From Rapana venosa (Eukaryota; Mollusca; Gastropoda; Neogastropoda; Muricidae), in the NCBI GenBank assembly GCA_028751875.1, contig CM054157.1, positions 50,382,833-50,446,832 on the forward strand: 64,000 nt of DNA. The letters are read 5' to 3'. The position numbers and the translations under genes are program-made. This document shows, piece after piece, positions 56,645 to 64,000 of this stretch (positions within the stretch are counted from its first letter, which is position 1; each line of letters starts with the position of its first letter). Below the pieces are notes generated by a model that worked only from the letters and a program-made list of their open reading frames with translations, searched no databases and had not been told where the DNA came from.

Positions 56645-57398
56645 TACTCTCTCAGTCACTCTCTCTCTCTTTTACTCTCTCAGTCCATCTGTCTTTTACT
56701 CTCTCAGTCACTTTCTGTCTCTCTTTTACTCTCTCAGTCACTCTTTTACTCTCTCAGTCCATCTGTCTCCCTTTTACTCTCTCAGTCACTCTCTGTTCTC
56801 TTTTACTCTCTCAGTCACTCTCTGTCTCTCTTTTACTCTCTCAGTCACTCTCTGTTCTCTTTTCTCTCTCAGTCACTCTCTGTCTCTCTTTTACTCTCTC
56901 AGTCACTCTCTTCTCTTTAGTCTCTCCGTCACTCTCTGTCTCTCTTTTACTCTCCTAGCACTCTCTGTCTCTCTTTTATTTTCTCAGTCACTCTCTGTCT
57001 CTCTTTACTCTCTCAGTCACTCTCTGTCTCTCTTTTATTCTCTCAGTCACTCTCTGTCTCTTTTACTCTCTCAGTCACTCTCTGTCTCTCTTTATCATCT
57101 CTCAGTTTCTCTCTCTTCGTCTCTTCTTCTTTACTCTCTCCGTCACTCTCTGTCTCTCTTTTACCTCTCAGTCACTCTCTCGTCTCTCTTTTACTCTCTC
57201 AGTCACTCTCTGTCTCTCTTTTACTCTCTCAGTCACTCTCTGTCTCTTTTACTCTCTCAGTCACTCTCTGTCTCTCTCTTTACTCTCCTAGTCACTCTTC
57301 TGTCTCTCTTTTACTCTCTCAGTCACTCTCTGTCTCTCTTTATCACTCTCTCAGTCACTCTCTCAGTCAGTCTCTCTCTCTGTCTCTCCCTGTCTCTG
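56645..57398. repeat. 28-bp minisatellite in the GPN1 3' UTR
   Basis: About 26 units of ctctcagtcactctctgtct plus ctctttta, immediately downstream of the GPN1 stop codon. The 423-residue Ser/Leu frame on the plus strand is its translation. Confidence 0.9.
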
Positions 57399-57410
57399 TG
57401 TGGAGATATC

Positions 57411-57532
57411 TCAGGATGGTGGCTGGTCAGCCTGTTTCTGATGTGCTGCAGCTTTTTTGATCTTCTCTGCCTGTCGTTGCCGATGTTCCTTCAGGTAGCG
57501 ACCGAAAGACACTGCCTCCCCTCGCTCGTCAT
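57411..57532 (-). CDS. GPN1: GPN1 terminal coding exon with stop
   Basis: The last coding exon begins after the acceptor tgtgcag (57539-57533) and runs 122 bp to a TGA at 57413-57411. It reads DDERGEAVSFGRYLKEHRQR and then QAEKIKKAAAHQKQADQPPS. GPN1 orthologues finish with an acidic stretch followed by a Phe-containing amphipathic helix and a Lys/Arg-rich end. The helix is present here, but the C terminus is more Gln/Ala rich than in vertebrates. The incoming phase completes a GAT codon with the G left by the previous exon. Directly downstream in the presumed 3' UTR is a 28-bp minisatellite of roughly 750 bp. The polyadenylation site was not identified. Confidence 0.8.
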
Positions 57533-58192
57533 CTGCACACAACAACGCGTTTCAGTGACGAGAATGATATCGTGGTACTGACACTTGAAAACTGCCACAC
57601 CCTGGAAATCTCTCTCGTCTAGAGTGTGTTCGTCATTTCCATTATCCTTGATATAAAAGAATTTAAAAAAAGAAAAGAAAACAGTGATTCCCAGGTGGGA
57701 TGAGTGAGACAGACAGAGTGCATATTCTGGGTGATCCTGAAGGGTGTGAAGCTGGGGCACACCCAACAACAACAACACCTATCGTTTTTATTTTCCTGAA
57801 AATTCCTGCTTCATCTGATTTTTATACCATGAATAGTAAAGGTGATTCATATGCTATGCTCATTTATGAAAATGTAAAGTTGGGTTGTCTGCAGTTTGCC
57901 AATTTCTGTTGAGGCATAACTACCCCCCCAAAAAACCCCAAACAAAACAAAAAAATAAAAACAAAAGTCATATCGATCATATGAAAATCTTCTCTCTCTC
58001 TAGTACACATACACAAGTCATACAACCACACACACACACATACATACACACACTCACACGAGTGCTTACTCCATTATCCTCGAAACAAAAGAAGAAAATA
58101 AATAAAATAAAATAAACACACACACACGCACACAGAATCACATCCACACATACACCCCCCCTTCCCCCTACCCCCATTTTCCCTTTCCTCAC

Positions 58193-58303
58193 CATCACTG
58201 CCACCAGGGGCCCTGTAGCTTCCTTCCTCATCGTCATCCTCATCATCCTCATCGCCAACGGCCGCGTGGAGAGCGATGCCAGAGGGATTCCTGCTGGTCA
58301 GAT
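58193..58303 (-). CDS. GPN1: GPN1 acidic-linker exon
   Basis: This 111-bp exon starts after the acceptor gtgcag (58309-58304) and ends at a GTGAGG donor (58192-58187). With the A carried over from the previous exon it reads NLTSRNPSGIALHAAVGDED followed by DEDDDEEGSYRAPGGSD. The family usually has a short DL.LTRG-type segment and then an Asp/Glu-rich linker near the C terminus, so both position and composition fit. The acidic run is encoded by imperfect GAT/GAG repeats. Exon phases (2 bases in, 1 base out) match both neighbours. The Asp/Glu linker itself is low complexity, so the assignment depends mainly on its place between two convincing exons. Confidence 0.78.
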
Positions 58304-58364
58304 CTGCACAGCAGGGACAACGTGGAGTCACTGTACACGGTTCTCTGTTATTTATTTATTCTTT

Positions 58365-58530
58365 TATATCGAGGATAATGGAATAAGCATTTATGTGCTT
58401 TTTTACATCCAGTCCCCGTGTGTATGCGGTTGTGTAAATCTGGTCATCTGTTTCCACCGGCACACAATGGCCTACTCTTCCGAAAAGCGGAACAGGATTT
58501 AACGTGTGCGCAAGAGTCTCATCCGAAGGA
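58365..58530 (-). mobile_element. SINE-beta 3' fragment in a GPN1 intron
   Basis: Minus-strand; same direction as GPN1. It stops at gtctcatccgaagga and continues as TG repeats. Confidence 0.8.
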
Positions 58531-58531
58531 T

Positions 58532-59110
<579 letters not shown>

Positions 59111-59289
59111 ACAACACGCCTTTGTCAACTTTCAGCCTTTTTGGTCCCTTCTCCTGCCCCTTTTTTTAATTTTAACAAAGACTTTAAAAGATAACAATTC
59201 TCTCCCATGCCAACGCCAGATGTGCTGGGCCTGACTTGTCAGGCGCTTAACGGCAGCGCAACGTATTTCTGCTCATATGACAGACACCA

Positions 59290-59530
59290 ATAGTCACTGT
59301 CAAATCAAAAACACTTTCATCATCCCATGAAGGATGATTACAATACTGACGGGCACATTGACACGAATCATTATGTCGAAAGACACAAGAAAGCTACATT
59401 TCATAACTGGTATAAACACTCCAAGATAACTTCAAATAAAAGTATCACAAACACACACGCACCCCCCCCCCCCCCCCCCCCCCTTCCCACAAACACACAA
59501 AACACACACATACAGACAACCTTATTAATC
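59290..59530 (+). mobile_element. Dispersed repeat related to the mosaic tail
   Basis: aacactttcatcatccc and ttacaatactgacgggcac parallel 15220-15350 (aacactttaatcatcc, ttacaatactgaaggcag), followed by a poly-C and CA repeat. Confidence 0.6.
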
Positions 59531-59558
59531 TATCATATCAGCATAAAGATACTCTTAC

Positions 59559-59701
59559 TTTTGAGCAAGGATGCGTCCACGCCTTTCCCATCTCCTGCAC
59601 CCCCATGGTCGGCAGAAAAACGACCTCTCTGTTTCTCCTGCTCCTTGCGAGCGGCTGCCTCTTTCTCTGCTTTCAGCTTTTCGTACATGGGTCTGTATTC
59701 C
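59559..59701 (-). CDS. GPN1: GPN1 internal exon (C-terminal charged helix)
   Basis: This 143-bp exon encodes EYRPMYEKLKAEKEAAARKE and continues with EKQRGRFSADHGGAGDGKGVDASLLK. The EYRPxYExLK signature follows the GTPase domain in GPN1 orthologues, and the charged Lys/Glu/Ala stretch is the predicted helix of the C-terminal tail. The acceptor is ctacag ending at 59702 and the donor is GTAAGA at 59558-59553. The exon starts with the G that completes the split CAG codon of the previous exon and ends in phase 1 with one A. The intron upstream in gene sense holds CA repeats and several tandem copies of this acceptor plus the first bases of the exon. No frameshift is visible here. Confidence 0.85.
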
Positions 59702-59707
59702 CTGTAG

Positions 59708-59718
59708 CACACACATAA

Positions 59719-59781
<63 letters not shown>
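59708..59781. repeat. (CA)n next to the GPN1 acceptor
   Basis: Pure (CA)n of about 60 bp starting 6-20 bp from the exon acceptor. On the minus strand it is a TG tract upstream of the 3' splice site. Confidence 0.95.
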
Positions 59782-59782
<1 letters not shown>

Positions 59783-60490
59783 CACGAGCATTTGTATGAA
59801 CGAGTGTACACTGAAGACAGTGGTCATATGTACATGGGTCTGTAGTACACACACAAGCATGCACAACATGGGCATTTGAATGAATGAGTCTACATGGAAG
59901 ACAGGGGTCATATGTACATAGGTCTGTATTCTCTGTAGCACACACACACAACATGAGCATTTGTATGAACGAGTGTACACTGAAGACAGGGGTCATATGT
60001 ACATAGGTCTGTATTCTCTGTAGTACACACACACATGTGGACGTGAGCGCGCACGCGCGCAGGTGTGTATGAGTATGTGTGTGTGTGTATATATATATGT
60101 GGTAATTTGTATTTTCAATGTATTACCATATCGATTTTCCTTTTTTTTTACTGGTTTAATTTAATGGTAAATGATGCAATAATGTAGTATCTTAGTATAA
60201 TCATTAAGAAATTTGTTCTTAGATAGATGGCTTGATGAAAAAAAGCAAATGCATTGCTTATTCAATGTACCATCTGGAAATAAAATTTTGACTTTGACTT
60301 TGACACACACACAAACACACAACACGAGCATTTGTATGAATGAGTCTACACTGAAGATAGTGGTCATATGTACATGGGTCTGTACTCTCTGTAGTACACA
60401 CACACATACACACACACACACGCACACGCGCATTTGTATGAATGAGTCTACACTGAAGACAGTGGTCATATGTACATAGGTCTCTGCAAG
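59782..60490 (-). repeat. Exon-edge tandem repeats in a GPN1 intron
   Basis: Five or so ~75-95 bp units (59782-60030, 60320-60490). Each includes, on the minus strand, an acceptor-like tctacagagaatacagaccta, which copies the true exon start ctacag/ggaatacagaccca. The unique DNA at 60060-60300 interrupts the series. Confidence 0.75.
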
Positions 60491-60626
60491 CGCTCTGATT
60501 TGTCTCTGCAAGACATAGCGCTATATAAATTCCATTTATTATTATACACACAAAAACGCAACAACAAAAAAGGAGTTTTACACATACAGTCATCACACAC
60601 ACAGAGACACACACACAGATACAGAG

Positions 60627-61196
60627 CAGGGTTCATACAGACTTGGTGGAAAGAAAATTAGGGCCTTTTTAGGGCTTTTTAAGGGCCTTTAAATCTACAT
60701 TTAGGGCCTAGCCGCGAGGTATCAAAACTATAAGTTATTAAGTATCAACCTGCGTACATGTTCTTTTGATAAACTAATCTCGAACTCGTATGAGCAAAGA
60801 CTCCTACTCTAAAACTGCATGATGGATATTGACAGAAATTCAAGTAGAATGAGTTCAGTCATGGATACCACAATGAATTAAAATCCTCACACAGTACAAC
60901 TTCAAGTCATGGTGTGATGAAAGTCTCCATTGTCTTGACATACCAATCACGGTGAAAACTGAAACAAGTTTGATTTTAAGATGTTTTTAACAAACTAGCA
61001 AAGTGAACTTGACACTATCCCTCCAACTTCATCTAATGTGAACAATGTCTCCTTGCCTTACCAAAGACCATTACCTGGTACTAAACTGGTATAATACCCT
61101 CACAATGCCTCTTTCAAATTCTGCTCCTCTATTTCAATCTCACACATGCGTGCATGCAGGCATTCACATGTACACACACACGTGCGCGTGCACACG

Positions 61197-61252
<56 letters not shown>

Positions 61253-61868
61253 GCTGCTGGACACAGTTCTCTTCACTATGAATATATATATATATGTCCA
61301 TGGCCTGTATCGTCAATGCAGACCAAGTAGACACAGGAGAAATAGGCCTATAGCCATTCACAGCACAGCTGTGCTAAAATTGAAAAGTCTCGTACAGAAG
61401 GACTGTAGCACAGTAAACAGAATACTGGTATGTTTTATTTTACTCGTGATTGCAGTTCCATAGTTTAACATCATTTTCTGAACAAATTACGAACATACTG
61501 TAGGGGGTAGGTGGTCCTGCACATGTAAAACATGATTAGTGAAAACAAAGTGATCACGCGCTTCCAATGGAGGTAAATTACCTCCCTTGGCAAAACAGAC
61601 GGGGCAACATGAATAGCAGACGACAGGCATTCTATCGGTGATATCATGATCTTCGGACTCACTTCTTACTTTCGTTTCTCATAAGTTTTATTTTGAATAT
61701 TTGTTTATTCTACATTTCAACAGAAACTCTCACTCATGATTCCCATTTTTAGGGCTTTTTAGGGCCTCCAGGTCTGTAGGTCTCATTTTTAGGGCTTTTT
61801 AGGGGCCTTAAATGGGCTCTTAAAAAATCAGGGCCTTTTAGGGCTTTTTAAGATTTGTACGAACCCTG
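60627..61868. mobile_element. Non-autonomous DNA transposon-like element
   Basis: The ends form an inverted repeat (cagggttcatacagactt at 60627; reverse complement of the right end, cagggttcgtacaaatctt). Subterminal agggctttttagggcc-type repeats occur at both ends (60658-60712, 61750-61850). A CAGAG direct repeat flanks it. It contains a (GA)n (61199-61249) and no transposase frame. The matching place in the second copy (about 43980) lacks it. Confidence 0.75.
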
Positions 61869-61894
61869 CAGAGACACGCACACACACACACGGG

Positions 61895-62238
61895 AGTGAT
61901 GGGATAGCCTAGTGGTTAGAACATTGCACTCGCAATCTGACGACCCGGGTTCGATTCCCGTTCAAGGGGATATTTTCCTTTGGAGTTAACATCAGTGCTG
62001 ACTCCACTCTCCCCCAAAGTCCTTCAGATGAGACTATAAACCGAGGCCCCGTGTGCAAACGCACACAGGACATCTTGCGCACACGTTAAATCCTTTTCCG
62101 CTTTTCGAAAGAGTAGGCACATTGTGTGCCGGTGGGAACAGATAACAGGATTTTCAAAACCGCATACATACGGGGACTGGATGTAAAAAAGCATGTAAGT
62201 GCTTATTCCATTATCCTCGATATAAAAGAATTTAAAAA
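61895..62238 (+). mobile_element. SINE-beta, full length
   Basis: The best-preserved member: gatagcctagtggttagaac (A box), cgggttcgattcccg (B box), core gtccttcagatgagactata, tail attatcctcgatataaaaga and an A-rich end. Head to tail ~340 bp. Confidence 0.88.
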
Positions 62239-62249
62239 AACAAACGAAA

Positions 62250-62437
62250 ATCCCCCCCCCCCCCCCCCCAAAAAAAAAAACCCCAAACAAAACACCCCAC
62301 ACACACATACACACACAGAGTGACACACACACACACACAGAGTGACACACACACACACACAGACACTTACACACACACACACTTACACACACACACTGTG
62401 ACACACACACACGCACACACACACTGTTACACACACA

Positions 62438-62468
<31 letters not shown>

Positions 62469-62470
62469 AG
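62250..62470. repeat. Poly-C and (CA)n with GTGA interruptions
   Basis: C run 62252-62269, then CA blocks separated by gtgacac. Lies just downstream of the GPN1 donor. Confidence 0.93.
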
Positions 62471-62497
62471 TGATGCACACACAAAACCAAGGCTTAC

Positions 62498-62580
62498 TGT
62501 TCATATTCCTCTGCCGCTTCGTCCACTTTTTGGAATAGTTCATCCAGACCCTCCCCTGTCATCGCCGACACACCCACACA
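62498..62580 (-). CDS. GPN1: GPN1 internal exon (end of GTPase domain)
   Basis: This 83-bp exon reads ..[27 protein letters not shown].. on the minus strand. It matches the end of the GTPase domain of GPN-loop GTPase 1, where animal homologues carry VVGVSAVLGTGLDELF followed by an AAEEYE helix. GPN1 forms a heterodimer with GPN3 and is needed for assembly and nuclear import of RNA polymerase II. The acceptor is tttttgcag at 62581-62589 and the donor is GTAAGC at 62497-62492. The exon ends with CA of a Gln codon, and the next exon supplies the G, giving EYEQ-EYRP. Upstream exons with the P-loop and the GPN motif lie outside the window. Immediately upstream in gene sense is a long array of acceptor-like repeats. 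The family call rests on remembered homology plus exact splice phasing. Confidence 0.87.
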
Positions 62581-63262
62581 CTGCAAAAATACACCCATAC
62601 ACTGCAAAATACACCCACACACTGCCAAAATACACCCACACACTGCCAATACACCCACACACTGCCAAAATACACACCCACTGCAAAAATACACCCACAC
62701 ACTGCAAAAATACACACCCACTGCAAAAATACACCCACACACTGCAAAAATACACACCCACACACACTGCAAAAATACACCCACACACTGCAAAAATACA
62801 CCCACACTGCAAAAATACACACACACACACTGCAAAAATACACACACATACTGCAAAAACACACCCACACACTGCAAAAATACACCCACACACACTGCAA
62901 AAACACACCACACACTGCAAAAATACACCCACACACTGCAAAAATACACAAACACACACTGCAAAAATACACAAACACACACTGCAAAAATACATCCACA
63001 CACTGCAAAAATACACCCACACACTGCAAACATACACCCACACACTGCAAACAAACACCCACTGCAAAAATACACACACTGCAAAAAGACACCCACACAC
63101 TGCCAAAATACACCCACACACTGCCAAAATACACCCACACACTGCCAAAATACACACCCACACACACTGCCAAAATACACCCACACACTGCCAATATACA
63201 CCCACACACTGCAAAATACACCCACACACTGCAAAAATACACATACACACTGCAAAAATTCA
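62581..63262 (-). repeat. Tandem array of GPN1 3' splice-site units
   Basis: I count about 33 units of ~21 bp. On the minus strand each reads gtatttttgcag followed by tgtgtgggt, or the variant attttggcag. The last unit provides the actual acceptor of the GPN1 exon at 62498-62580. The minus strand is open in all three frames across the array. Confidence 0.9.
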
Positions 63263-63369
63263 CACACACACTTTTTTAAAAGCTATCACCTTGCCTGTTT
63301 AGAATGTGCACAATGCGTTGAAGTACACGGAGGTATGTCTACACTGTCGTTTGCACACTGTATTATTGT
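63263..63369. other. Short unique stretch upstream of the array
   Basis: Non-coding; no GPN1 exon recognised. Confidence 0.5.
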
Positions 63370-63795
63370 ATTGTATTGTGTATCACTTTAAGTCATGGTA
63401 GATTTATCTTGCGTGAAATTTGGTCCGCTCTCCCTGGGAAGAGCGTGGCACCACAAGAGCAGGACCTCCCCATTATTAATTTGTTCTTTTCCTGTCTGCA
63501 CATATATACGTATTTGGTTTTCAATCAGAGTAGCTTTTTTCAAAAATACAATTTTGCCAGGGATTGCTCTCTTGTTGCTGTGTGTTCTTTTACATGTGCT
63601 AAATAATTATGTGCAGCACACGGGACTTAGGTTTATTGTCTCATCTAAAAGACTAGCACCCAGACCACCACTCAGGGTCTAGTGGATGGGGGAAAAGTTT
63701 TGTGCCCAAATAGAATTCGAATCATCACACACTTTGAACCCAGACTTCATTTTCTTGACAGGTGCATTACCTCTAGACCACTGATAGTTGGCTTA
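63370..63795 (-). mobile_element. SINE-alpha, full length
   Basis: On the minus strand: ggtaatgcacctgtcaagaa (A box), gattcgaattctat (weak B box), core tattgtctcatctaaaagac in complement, end at the aagtcatggtagatttatct side. Confidence 0.8.
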
Positions 63796-63805
63796 ATAGG
63801 TAAAA

Positions 63806-64000
63806 AAAAGAAGGTAAAGGTGTCCCATAACCTATGCGGTTGTAGGGGAGCGAGGCGTCAGAGACCTCACTTCTCTAGGGCCAGCATATTGAGGGCGGCG
63901 CCCATCTCCTCTCCCTCGCTGCTTTACTTTCCCTGACCCTAAAGAGGGCAGGCACCCATTTACAGCTGGGTGAACTGGGGGTATGTGTTGAAGCCAAGGC
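63806..64000 (+). mobile_element. Dispersed repeat D, cut by the window edge
   Basis: cccataacctatgcggttgt, tctctagggccagcatattg and ctttccctgaccctaaagag. Best-preserved copy of this family in the window. Confidence 0.7.

Noticed and set aside
56310..57581. 423-residue frame on the plus strand
   Set aside because: It reads the 28-bp VNTR and then antisense to the GPN1 terminal exon; it has no independent support.
57700..57912. Small plus-strand open frame beginning MSETDRVHILGDPEG
   Set aside because: It lies in a GPN1 intron, is antisense to it, has no splice or composition support, and is frameshifted in the second copy.
62494..63269. CRISPR-like array of regular ~21-bp units
   Set aside because: There are no distinct spacers, units are direct and contiguous, and the DNA is eukaryotic; the array is better explained as a splice-site minisatellite.

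Overview
The window is eukaryotic nuclear DNA from an invertebrate, most likely a marine gastropod mollusc. That placement is an inference: it rests on GT-AG introns, several tRNA-headed SINE families with internal A/B boxes, 5'-truncated RTE-type non-LTR retrotransposons with GAT-rich tails, and extreme microsatellite and minisatellite density. Nothing points to a prokaryote, plasmid or virus. Most long open frames are artefacts of simple repeats (Cys/Val, Thr/His, Pro, Gly, Ser/Leu or Tyr/Met/Cys/Val runs).

Two protein-coding genes are supported. The last four coding exons of GPN1 (GPN-loop GTPase 1, an RNA polymerase II nuclear import factor) lie on the minus strand at 62580-62498, 59701-59559, 58303-58193 and 57532-57411. 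The splice phases join exactly and the frame ends in TGA. Converging on it from the plus strand is the 3' end of an unrecognised coiled-coil/acidic protein (here 'gene X'): a damaged penultimate exon ending at 45880 and an intact terminal exon at 46353-47087, with an AATAAA at 47598. The two genes are tail to tail, separated by SINE clusters and a GA-rich minisatellite.

Layout: 1-1900 CATA tetranucleotides; 1904-2645 CT minisatellite; 2646-6740 an inverted copy of the SINE cluster downstream of gene X; 6740-13450 three TG-rich arrays separated by poly-G, poly-C and short unique blocks; 13450-15930 simple repeats, a SINE and a trinucleotide mosaic; 15935-21235 duplicon A (terminal exon of X broken by a SINE, plus the SINE cluster); 21240-27470 GA minisatellite; 27480-29578 simple DNA, a hairpin and an RTE fragment; 29579-33690 CT minisatellite (inverted sense) interrupted by a second copy of the 14.4-15.3 kb mosaic; 33691-34190 a 500-N gap; 34191-44640 an error-dense second copy of the GPN1 side; 44640-51060 gene X and duplicon B; 51060-51990 GA minisatellite; 52000-64000 the clean GPN1 side.

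The same locus is therefore present about twice, plus one inverted partial copy. The copies differ by clean mobile-element presence/absence, which argues for distinct haplotypes or paralogues rather than one sequence read twice. The join and the 34-44 kb block still look like assembly problems. The most interesting biology is in GPN1: two of its introns carry tandem arrays made of the exon's own 3' splice site, one with about 33 consecutive acceptor-bearing units directly abutting the exon (about 4 in the other copy), and its 3' UTR carries a 28-bp VNTR.
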